Below are positions 1 through 5,966 of a DNA stretch of 7,264 nucleotides, piece by piece; the first letter of the stretch is position 1, and every line of letters starts with the position of its first letter. Source of the DNA: Planctomycetaceae bacterium. GTDB lineage: Bacteria; Planctomycetota; Planctomycetia; Pirellulales; UBA1268. The translations under genes were made by a program, and so were the position numbers. The stretch lies in the NCBI GenBank assembly GCA_018694455.1, contig JABHNP010000255.1:1-7264 (forward strand), read 5' to 3'. The notes under the pieces were generated by a model. The model worked only from the letters and a program-made list of their open reading frames with translations, was not told where the DNA came from and ran no database searches.

Positions 1-1509
1 AGTTTGGCTATGGATTTTCGTCGAGAATTTCAACGCGATGTTGTTATCGATATGTATTGCTTTCGACGACGGGGCCACAATGAAGCTGACGAGCCAGCGT
101 TTACGCAGCCTGCTTTGTATAGAGTCATTGATCAGCAGCCAAGCGTTCACGAAAGCTATTTGGAGAAGCTCCTAACACTGGGTGAAGTGTCGAGGGATGA
201 GGCAATGAGAATTGCTGACGAACACAGGGCTCGCTTGGACGCCGAACTTTCCGCTGCAAAACGCGACGATTATGTTCATCGAAGTGATATTGCTGGTGTC
301 TGGGCATTCTATATTGGTGGTCGTGAAAAAGAAGCAGCGGACGTAGATACTGGTGTACCGTTGGACAATCTGCAGGCGCTCCTACGTCGTTTGGTTGTTT
401 TGCCTGAGCGTTTCCAGCCGCATGCAAAGATACGCAAGCTACTCGATGCGCGTGTTGCTATGGCTGACGAGAAGCGGCCAATCGATTGGTCTGCTGCAGA
501 GGCTTTGGCGATGGGAAGCCTCGCCGTTCAAGGGCTGCGTGTAAGGTTGTCAGGTCAAGACAGCGAGCGAGGTACCTTCAGTCACAGACATGCGGTCATA
601 CATGACCACATTACAGATGATACCTACTGTCCTTTGGCCCATCTTAGTGAAGAACAGGCTGCAGTGGAAATCTACAATAGCCCACTGTCAGAATCAGGCG
701 TACTTGGGTTTGAGTATGGATACAGTCTGGACTGTCCTGATGGGCTTGTTATGTGGGAGGCGCAGTTTGGTGATTTTGTGAACGTGTCTCAAGTCGTAAT
801 TGATCAATTTATTGTCAGCGCTGAAGATAAATGGAACCGACTCTCAGGCATCGTCATGCTTTTGCCTCATGGCTTTGAAGGCATGGGGCCAGAGCACTCA
901 AGCGCCCGGCTTGAAAGATTTCTGCTTCTGGCTGCTAAAGATAATATTCAGGTAGTTCAGCCAACAACTCCTGCTCAACTGTTTCATTGCCTTAGAAGGC
1001 AGGTTCTTCGAATCTGGAGAAAGCCATTGGTCGTGATGACGCCGAAAAGCTTATTAAGGCATCCGAAATGTGTTTCTACGCTTAATGATCTTTCGGAAGG
1101 TTGCTTTCAGAGGGTGATACCGGATCAGTCAGTTTCGCGGCCGGAAGACGTTCGTAGAATTCTTCTTTGTACTGGCAAGGTTTTTTATGAGCTTGAGAAA
1201 AGAAGGTCCGAACTCAATCGCGAGGATGTCGCTCTTGTCAGAGTTGAGCAACTCTACCCACTACCAAGAAAATCTCTGGAACACGCGTTGGCCGGATACA
1301 GTGACGGAACACCTGTTGTTTGGGTTCAGGAAGAGCCTGAGAACATGGGCGCATGGCGTTTTCTGAGGATTCATTTTGGTGAAACATTGTTTGATAGGCT
1401 GCCTTTTTCCGGGGTTTGTCGACAGAGTGCGGCCAGCCCAGCGACAGGATCGAAGAAAAGTCACGATCTTGAACAGAATGAGTTGCTAACAGCTGCATTT
1501 CTGAGTTAA
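1..1509 (+). CDS. sucA: 2-oxoglutarate dehydrogenase E1 component, 3' part (5' end outside window)
   Basis: This is the thiamine-diphosphate-dependent E1 subunit of the 2-oxoglutarate dehydrogenase complex. It decarboxylates 2-oxoglutarate and transfers the succinyl group to the lipoyl arm of E2 in the TCA cycle. The frame is open from base 1, so the gene begins upstream; 502 codons and a TAA stop are present, against a usual total of about 900-950. The fragment opens in the end of the ThDP-binding domain (GHNEADEP, fragment residues 25-32, conserved in OdhA/SucA). The pyrimidine-binding transketolase-like domain follows, with RGTFSHRHAV (His195, His197), WEAQFGDF from residue 252, and LLPHGFEGMGPEHSSARLER. 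The C-terminal domain carries RRPLVVM-type KPLVVMTPKSLLRHP, VEQLYPLP, QEEPENMGAW and a final SAASPATGS. These blocks match SucA throughout with no frameshift. sucB follows 151 bp downstream on the same strand. The family assignment is very secure. Confidence 0.97.
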   Translation, partial: SLAMDFRREFQRDVVIDMYCFRRRGHNEADEPAFTQPALYRVIDQQPSVHESYLEKLLTLGEVSRDEAMRIADEHRARLDAELSAAKRDDYVHRSDIAGVWAFYIGGREKEAADVDTGVPLDNLQALLRRLVVLPERFQPHAKIRKLLDARVAMADEKRPIDWSAAEALAMGSLAVQGLRVRLSGQDSERGTFSHRHAVIHDHITDDTYCPLAHLSEEQAAVEIYNSPLSESGVLGFEYGYSLDCPDGLVMWEAQFGDFVNVSQVVIDQFIVSAEDKWNRLSGIVMLLPHGFEGMGPEHSSARLERFLLLAAKDNIQVVQPTTPAQLFHCLRRQVLRIWRKPLVVMTPKSLLRHPKCVSTLNDLSEGCFQRVIPDQSVSRPEDVRRILLCTGKVFYELEKRRSELNREDVALVRVEQLYPLPRKSLEHALAGYSDGTPVVWVQEEPENMGAWRFLRIHFGETLFDRLPFSGVCRQSAASPATGSKKSHDLEQNELLTAAFLS

Positions 1510-1606
1510 GCGGTTATGGCCCGCTGAATTCGGGATACAATATCGCCTGTTCATCAGGTGTGACCTTTGTTTATTATGCCGACATCCCTGATTCACCGTT
1601 TACAAG

Positions 1607-1623
1607 ATTGTTGTGTCAACAAT
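1607..1623. repeat. Perfect 7-3-7 inverted repeat upstream of sucB
   Basis: The two arms, attgttg and caacaat, are exact reverse complements separated by tgt. The centre lies about 46 bp before the sucB start codon, in the 151-bp gap after sucA. The palindrome is AT-rich and no T-run follows it, so it does not look like an intrinsic terminator. It could be an operator half-site pair or a small mRNA hairpin ahead of sucB. The symmetry is seen directly; any regulatory role is inference. Confidence 0.35.
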
Positions 1624-1660
1624 ACTACAAACCAATCCCCTTTTTACTATGTAGGAATCC

Positions 1661-2950
1661 ATGGCGATTGAACTGAAGGTTCCAGAAGTTGGTGAGTCGA
1701 TCACGGAAGTAATGATTGGCGTTTGGAAAAAAAACGTCGGTGACGTCGTGTCTGCGGACGAAGTGATCGTGGAAATTGAAAGTGACAAGGCGACAGTGGA
1801 GTTGCCAGCACCATCAAACGGAGTTGTCACGAAGATTGTAAAGCAGGCCGGCGAGCAAGCGGTTGTTGGCGAAGTGATTGGCTATCTTGATGCGGTATCG
1901 CCAGCCAGTCAGTCGGCTCCAGCTGCATCGCCTGAAGTACCTGCTGCCTCACAGCCACAGTCTGTCGATGTGCGTCATCGTGTTGGTAGCACTGTTATTG
2001 GGTCTGTACAGCCAGCGGCTGGGACGGGGCCTGTCATGCCAGCAGCAGCAAGAATGTTGGGAGAGGCAGGTGTTTCACCTCAATCAATTTCTGGTAGCGG
2101 CCCGGGCCAGCGAGTCACAAAGGCCGATGCCATTTCAGCGGTATCGGCGTCCACTCCGCCGCCAGCGGCTGTTCCAGCTGTCACCAATACAAATGAAGAG
2201 CGGCGACCACCTATGGCGGGAACAACAGAAATCACGACATCAGGCGCAATTCGCAGTGAGCGACCTGTTCTGATGAGCCCTATGCGTCGTCGAATTGCGG
2301 AACGGCTTGTTGAAGCGCAGCATGCTGCTGCTTTGTTGACAACTTTTAACGAAGTTGACATGTCGGCAGTCATGGAACTGCGTAAGAAATTCAAAGACAA
2401 TTTTATAGACCGTCACGGTGTCAAACTTGGATTTATGTCTTTTTTCGTAAGAGCAGCGGTCGAAGCTCTGCATGCCGTCCCTCAAGTCAATGCAGAATTC
2501 CGTGATCCTCATATTGTGTATCGAGATTTTTGTGATATCGGAATTGCAGTTGGTGGAGGTAAGGGCCTCGTTGTTCCTGTTCTTCGTAATGCGGAACGAA
2601 TGAATTTCGCTCAGATTGAGCAGTCAATTGGGGACTTCGCCCGTCGGGCAGCAGACAATAAAGTGAAGCTCGAGGAGCTCCAGGGAGGAACGTTCACGAT
2701 TTCGAATGGTGGAGTTTACGGCTCTATGCTTAGCACACCAATTATTAACCCACCACAGAGCGGTATTCTTGGGTTGCATACAATTCAAGAAAGACCGGTT
2801 GCTTTGAATGGTCAAGTTGTGATTCGGCCAATGATGTATGTGGCGTTGTCGTATGATCATCGAATAGTTGATGGTCGTGAAGCAGTCACGTTCTTAAAGC
2901 GAATTAAGGAAATGATTGAAGACCCTACGCGACTCATGCTGGAGTGTTAA
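1661..2950 (+). CDS. sucB: Dihydrolipoyllysine-residue succinyltransferase, E2 of 2-oxoglutarate dehydrogenase
   Basis: This is the core E2 subunit that moves the succinyl group from E1 to CoA. The 429 residues are close to the family's usual 400-430. An N-terminal lipoyl domain (about residues 1-77) carries EIESDKATVEL, with the lipoyl-accepting lysine at residue 43. A Pro/Ala/Ser-rich linker leads to the E3/E1-binding domain (about 126-161, starting MPAAARMLGEAGVSP). A second linker rich in Ala, Pro and Thr precedes the catalytic acyltransferase domain from about residue 200. The C-terminal block SYDHRIVDGREAVTFL holds the catalytic His400 and Asp404, and its DGRE form is typical of succinyl rather than acetyl transferases. 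The ATG is preceded by TAGGAA (1652-1657), a modest ribosome binding site. There is one lipoyl domain, as expected for SucB. The gene lies between sucA and lpd, which fits co-transcription, although both gaps are about 150 bp. Confidence 0.97.
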   Translation: MAIELKVPEVGESITEVMIGVWKKNVGDVVSADEVIVEIESDKATVELPAPSNGVVTKIVKQAGEQAVVGEVIGYLDAVSPASQSAPAASPEVPAASQPQSVDVRHRVGSTVIGSVQPAAGTGPVMPAAARMLGEAGVSPQSISGSGPGQRVTKADAISAVSASTPPPAAVPAVTNTNEERRPPMAGTTEITTSGAIRSERPVLMSPMRRRIAERLVEAQHAAALLTTFNEVDMSAVMELRKKFKDNFIDRHGVKLGFMSFFVRAAVEALHAVPQVNAEFRDPHIVYRDFCDIGIAVGGGKGLVVPVLRNAERMNFAQIEQSIGDFARRAADNKVKLEELQGGTFTISNGGVYGSMLSTPIINPPQSGILGLHTIQERPVALNGQVVIRPMMYVALSYDHRIVDGREAVTFLKRIKEMIEDPTRLMLEC

Positions 2951-2996
2951 TCTGGTACTGGGAAATTTATTTGCGTGTAAGTCTCGCACAGTTTCT

Positions 2997-3024
2997 AAGC
3001 CATTCGTTTTTTAGAAAACGGCTT
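2997..3024 (+). repeat. Bulged stem-loop in the sucB-lpd spacer
   Basis: AAGC (2997-3000) pairs with GCTT (3021-3024). CGTTTT (3005-3010) pairs with AAAACG (3015-3020) around a TTAG loop, leaving CATT as a 5' bulge: ten base pairs in all. CTGGTA (2952-2957) and TACCAG (3031-3036) could close an outer stem around it. No T-run follows the hairpin, so a classical terminator is unlikely. In mRNA it could slow decay of the upstream message or partly attenuate read-through into lpd. The pairing is visible; the role is inference. Confidence 0.35.
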
Positions 3025-3103
3025 CATGTATACCAGCATTTGAGTCACGCGACCGTCTGATCCGAGTATTGTTCATTCTTTAGAGATAAATTCGAGGCCA
3101 TAG

Positions 3104-4489
3104 ATGACATACGATTTAGTTGTACTCGGTGGTGGTCCAGGTGGGTATGTAGCTGCCATACGCGCAGCCCAGCTTGGCATGAAGGTGGCTATTGTCGAGA
3201 AGGAGAGTCGTTTTGGTGGTACGTGTCTTCGTGTTGGCTGCATTCCATCGAAAGCCCTTCTTGAGTCGAGTTATAAATACGAACTTGCTCTGGGAGAGCT
3301 TAGTCAGCACGGTATTAATGCCGAGGGAGTTTCACTCGACTTAGGTGTCATGATGAAACGCAAGTCTAATGTTGTGCAGACATTATCAAAGGGTATTGAA
3401 GCACTGTTGGCAAAAAACACAGTAGTGAAAATAAAGGGAACCGGTCGTTTGGCTGGTGTTGGGAGGGTGCATGTCGCTGGTTCTGATGGTGGCATAACAG
3501 AACTTTCATCACAGAGAATCATTCTTGCCGTTGGCAGTAAGAGTGTGGTGCTGCCCGGTATTGAATGTGATGGTAGTCGTGTTGGTACGAGTACCGATGC
3601 GTTATCGTTCCCCGAAGTACCGAAGCATCTTGTTGTCATTGGTGGTGGCTATATCGGGCTTGAACTTGGTAGCGTATGGCGTCGACTTGGCTCGAGGGTC
3701 ACTGTTCTCGAATATTCTGATCGAATCCTTACAGGTATTGATAATGAGATAGCATCAGATGCGCTAGCACTCTTTAGAAAACAGGGTCTGGACATTCAAT
3801 TAAGTGTCAAAGTGTTGTCAGCTAAAGCCGAGGGTACCGGCTGTGTTATTCATTCGGAAGGTAGAGATTCGATGCACTGCGATCGAGTGTTAGCTGCCAC
3901 AGGAAGAAAGCCGGCTACTTCTGATATTGGTCTTGAAACTATTGGCCTTTCTGCTGATGGGCGTGGGGCAATACAGGTTGATGGACAGTACAGGACCGCA
4001 GCTCCTGGGGTATACGCCATAGGAGACTGCATTCCAGGGCCAATGCTGGCACATAAAGCTGAAGAGGATGGTGTTGCATGTGTCGAGGCGATGCAGTCTG
4101 GGTGGTGTCATGTGGATTACGGACTCGTTCCGGCGGTGGTTTTCACACATCCTGAGATCGCAACAGTTGGTCGTACCGAGGAGCAATTACAAGCTGATGG
4201 GGTGGCTTACAAAAAAGGCATTTTTCCATTTCGGGCGAATGGCAGGGCACGAACGATTAACGACATTACAGGAAAAGTGAAATTATTGGCAGATTCTCGT
4301 AGCGACGCGGTACTCGGTGTTCATATCATCGGTCCGGCTGCTGGTGATCTCATTGGCGAGGCTGCCGCAGCAATGAGTTTCGGTGCCTCATCGGAGGATA
4401 TCGCACGGGTTTGTCATGCTCATCCAACACTCCCAGAAGCATTGAAAGAAGCTGCATTAGCGGCGGATGGGCGGGCTATTCACGCCTGA
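3104..4489 (+). CDS. lpdA: Dihydrolipoyl dehydrogenase (E3)
   Basis: This flavoprotein reoxidises the dihydrolipoyl arm of E2 and passes electrons through a disulphide and FAD to NAD+. The 461 residues match the family's usual length. The FAD-binding Rossmann motif GGGPGGYVAA lies at residues 9-18. The redox-active disulphide is Cys41-Cys46 in GGTCLRVGCIPSKALL, with Arg at the position where many family members have Asn. The NAD-binding motif is GGGYIGLELG from residue 180, and GVYAIGDC is the second FAD contact. The C-terminal dimer-interface active-site pair is His440-Glu445 in HAHPTLPE. GAGG at 3094-3097, six bases before the ATG, supports this start. Placement after sucAB implies service to the 2-oxoglutarate complex; the same E3 could also serve pyruvate dehydrogenase or glycine cleavage. 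All catalytic residues are intact. Confidence 0.97.
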   Translation: MTYDLVVLGGGPGGYVAAIRAAQLGMKVAIVEKESRFGGTCLRVGCIPSKALLESSYKYELALGELSQHGINAEGVSLDLGVMMKRKSNVVQTLSKGIEALLAKNTVVKIKGTGRLAGVGRVHVAGSDGGITELSSQRIILAVGSKSVVLPGIECDGSRVGTSTDALSFPEVPKHLVVIGGGYIGLELGSVWRRLGSRVTVLEYSDRILTGIDNEIASDALALFRKQGLDIQLSVKVLSAKAEGTGCVIHSEGRDSMHCDRVLAATGRKPATSDIGLETIGLSADGRGAIQVDGQYRTAAPGVYAIGDCIPGPMLAHKAEEDGVACVEAMQSGWCHVDYGLVPAVVFTHPEIATVGRTEEQLQADGVAYKKGIFPFRANGRARTINDITGKVKLLADSRSDAVLGVHIIGPAAGDLIGEAAAAMSFGASSEDIARVCHAHPTLPEALKEAALAADGRAIHA

Positions 4490-4544
4490 ATTTAAAAAGA
4501 AAATTTGGACACTTGATGGTAGGCTTTGCATTCTTAAACGCTAT

Positions 4545-4618
4545 GCGCCCGTAGCTCAGTTGGATAGAGCAGCGGACTTCTAATCCGCAGGTCACAGGTT
4601 CGAATCCTGTCGGGCGTA
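4545..4618 (+). tRNA. tRNA-Arg (anticodon TCT)
   Basis: The 74-base cloverleaf reads: acceptor 4545-4551 (GCGCCCG) pairing with 4611-4617 (CGGGCGT, first pair a G-U wobble); D arm GCTC/GAGC; anticodon stem GCGGA (4572-4576) and TCCGC (4584-4588) around CTTCTAA, with anticodon TCT at 4579-4581; variable loop AGGTC; T arm ACAGG-TTCGAAT-CCTGT; discriminator A at 4618. It reads AGA, and AGG by wobble. CCA is not encoded, so it must be added enzymatically. The gene starts 55 bp after the lpd stop on the same strand. Seven consecutive T (4620-4626) follow directly and may help end transcription, although no dedicated hairpin precedes them. Confidence 0.96.
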
Positions 4619-4956
4619 CTTTTTTTGTGCTGGCGTGAAAAAGGTCTGCTCTAGACTCTGTTTCCCGTGACGGACCATGAGCCGTGCTAACCAACGCTAT
4701 TATGTTGGATTTGTTGCTACCTTTTGCTTGGTTCTGTGTTGACTCAATATGTTGCAGCACGTGTTTGAATTCTGTCGGGGTTGCTTCCATTAACGCTGGT
4801 CATCAAAGCGCACTTAGGCGGCCCTTCTATTTTAGGGCTCTATCCCCAATCGCAACGAGGTCAAAGGTTCTGTGAGACTCGACAGGCAGTTCGCCATTGC
4901 CAGATATACCTTTTCATTTTCCTGCACGAACTAATCGCGAACCACAGTAAAGATTT
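4619..4956. other. Gene-poor spacer between tRNA-Arg and the leftward gene
   Basis: I find no credible protein gene here. The short rightward frames lack ribosome binding sites and family-like sequence. The T-run at 4620-4626 belongs to the tRNA 3' trailer. A tRNA-3'-end-like relic lies at 4758-4779. A weak five-pair hairpin (GCCCT 4821-4825, AGGGC 4834-4838) without a T-run sits in the region where transcripts from the tRNA and from the leftward gene would converge. Nothing else stands out. Confidence 0.5.
4758..4779 (+). pseudogene. Decayed copy of a tRNA T-arm and 3' end
   Basis: Aligned without gaps to 4593-4614 of the intact tRNA-Arg, 18 of 22 bases are identical. Over the last 17 bases (4763-4779 against 4598-4614) it is 15 of 17, and both differences are C in the tRNA and T here. 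The match covers the T loop, the 3' half of the T stem and CGGG of the acceptor strand, in the same orientation and 165 bp downstream. GCAG just before it (4754-4757) also matches the tRNA if two bases are deleted. No D arm or 5' acceptor strand remains, so it cannot be a functional tRNA. It may be a duplicated tRNA remnant or an old attachment-site-like repeat. Confidence 0.45.
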
Positions 4957-5766
4957 TCATCGCCACGACGAAGTTATCTGCTGTCGGGCATTCGTTTGTA
5001 TTCTGTAAGTATCTCTAAGATCTTTTAGATAAAATTTATAGAACGGGCAGTCTGAAACGGGGTCTTTTGATTGTAAGCTAAGTCGTTGAGCGATCACTTC
5101 TAGGGTTTCTCTGAGGCAGAATGTCGGATCACTCTCGTACAGATCTCGAAGGGAGATGTCCGTGTTTTGTTCTTTCGGCAAGGTTTCCTGTCGTGGTGCC
5201 TCTGATTCCGTTCTTAGGTATTCAACAAAACGAATTGATGATTCAACAATGTTTTCAAGTTGCATGAATTTTCGAGGTACAAAGTCAGCCATTGACCAGC
5301 CTAGAGAGTCATCCAGAATCGTAGCTTCGTCAACTGTTAAGTCGGCTACCCTTGACTGATAAAAAGCTTTTCCATCTACAAAGCCTTCGCAGCCCAAATG
5401 GCCTTTTCCAGCTGCTTCGATCAATGCCCAGAGCCAGTTGATTTCAACAATTCCAGCATCAGGTTCGAAGCCACAATTGCACAACTCGTTATGCAGCTCT
5501 TTTGAAGAAGCCTTGCATGCTGCCATCACCAGCCGTTTCACAGTTGAGTCATCTCCCCGTACAATCAGAAGTCCGCTGAGTTCTTTAGCGGGGGAGAATC
5601 TAAACGTCGGTTGTTGATTTTCAAAGGCCTTGTAGGTTGTCGGTAGCTCAGAAGGATGGAGCGGTTCAATATCCCTTCTCCAGATTGCATAAAGAAGCCC
5701 AATGGGTTCTTTATCTCTAAATGCTTCAAACCGTGCAAAGAGTCTTTCCATAGACTTCGGATTCAT
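4957..5766 (-). CDS. Hypothetical soluble protein, 269 residues, family not recognised
   Basis: I do not recognise this protein. The open frame extends upstream to an ATG at 5865, but the ATG at 5766 (MNPKSMERLF) is preceded by GGAGGA with a seven-base spacer, a near-ideal ribosome binding site, so I choose it. The product has no signal peptide or membrane segment and looks cytoplasmic. Its N-terminal part is basic-aromatic (FARFEAFR, AIWRRD). The middle has two nearby cysteines (ELCNCGFEP) and WLWALIEAAGKGH; a charged, Pro/Gln/Glu-containing stretch (about residues 193-212) separates a C-terminal segment with DLYESDPTFCLRETLEVIAQRL. Six cysteines are scattered without a clear metal-binding spacing. 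It is transcribed toward tRNA-Arg and away from the methyltransferase, so it is a single-gene unit. Uninterrupted length and the good ribosome binding site argue that it is real; function is unknown. Confidence 0.8.
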   Translation of the reverse strand: MNPKSMERLFARFEAFRDKEPIGLLYAIWRRDIEPLHPSELPTTYKAFENQQPTFRFSPAKELSGLLIVRGDDSTVKRLVMAACKASSKELHNELCNCGFEPDAGIVEINWLWALIEAAGKGHLGCEGFVDGKAFYQSRVADLTVDEATILDDSLGWSMADFVPRKFMQLENIVESSIRFVEYLRTESEAPRQETLPKEQNTDISLRDLYESDPTFCLRETLEVIAQRLSLQSKDPVSDCPFYKFYLKDLRDTYRIQTNARQQITSSWR

Positions 5767-5773
5767 TTTTAGT

Positions 5774-5779
5774 TCCTCC
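5774..5779 (-). promoter_or_regulatory. Shine-Dalgarno sequence that fixes the start of the leftward gene
   Basis: On the minus strand this reads GGAGGA, seven bases before the ATG at 5766-5764. The upstream in-frame ATG at 5865 has no comparable site (GGCGGGGG lies close by but is separated by TGTTATACTC). This favours the 269-residue product over the 302-residue reading. Confidence 0.8.
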
Positions 5780-5815
5780 GGTGAACTCTTAGACGTGTAC
5801 CCCAATTCTTGCCTG

Positions 5816-5832
5816 CCGGAACTCAGTTCCGG
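5816..5832. repeat. Perfect 7-3-7 inverted repeat in the leader of the leftward gene
   Basis: The arms ccggaac and gttccgg are exact reverse complements around tca. The repeat lies between the candidate extended -10 element and the Shine-Dalgarno sequence of the leftward gene. In RNA it gives a stable GC-containing hairpin with a three-base loop; in DNA it could be a repressor operator just downstream of the transcription start. No T-run follows it on either strand. The symmetry is seen; a regulatory role is inferred from position. Confidence 0.45.
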
Positions 5833-5855
5833 TTGCTGCTGAGCATATAAAAAAG

Positions 5856-5864
5856 AGTATAACA
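5856..5864 (-). promoter_or_regulatory. Candidate extended -10 promoter for the leftward gene
   Basis: On the minus strand the sequence is TGTTATACT: TATACT matches the sigma-70 -10 consensus at five of six positions, with the TGn extension directly before it. No good -35 hexamer lies 16-18 bp upstream, which extended -10 promoters can tolerate. Transcription would begin near 5849, giving a leader of roughly 80 bases containing the 7-3-7 palindrome. Such a start would also exclude the upstream ATG at 5865 from the message. Confidence 0.35.
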
Positions 5865-5917
5865 CCCCCGCCTAAAAGCGTTGGGTTATCAACCGAATGA
5901 CCTCCGATCCCTTCGGA

Positions 5918-5964
5918 ATTGACTGTTAATCTGTAGGTCAAAGGCCCGAGTCCTGTGCTCGGGC
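5918..5964 (+). pseudogene. tRNA relic (3' half, anticodon GTT, Asn-like)
   Basis: A tRNA 3' half is legible: anticodon loop CTGTTAA (5923-5929, GTT at 5925-5927) with a poorly paired stem (T-T mismatch 5920/5932), variable loop AGGTC, T-arm strands AAAGG (5940-5944) and CCTGT (5952-5956), and an acceptor-like GCTCGGG (5957-5963). The T loop has CCCGAGT instead of TTCGAGT, and no D arm or 5' acceptor strand is found upstream, so it should be inactive. From 5923 to 5956 it matches intact tRNA-Arg 4577-4610 at 26 of 34 positions, including the unusual CCTGT strand that pairs with ACAGG in the intact gene. GCCCGAG (5944-5950) and CTCGGGC (5958-5964) form a perfect seven-pair hairpin. This may be its present RNA structure, or a weak terminator with a poor downstream T-run. 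Confidence 0.55.
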
Positions 5965-5966
5965 TC

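Noticed and set aside
4476..4790. Leftward 104-codon frame across the tRNA gene
   Set aside because: It is the antisense of tRNA-Arg and the end of lpd. The phrase GFEPVTCGLEV is the familiar artefact of translating a tRNA backwards.
4684..5008. Two short rightward frames (63 and 75 codons) after the tRNA
   Set aside because: They have no Shine-Dalgarno sequences, overlap the 3' end of the leftward gene and the tRNA relic, and show no protein-like conservation.
5767..5865. N-terminal extension of the leftward gene to the ATG at 5865 (302 residues)
   Set aside because: The internal ATG at 5766 has GGAGGA at ideal spacing. The extension contains the palindrome and the candidate start of transcription, and it has low-complexity, leader-like sequence.
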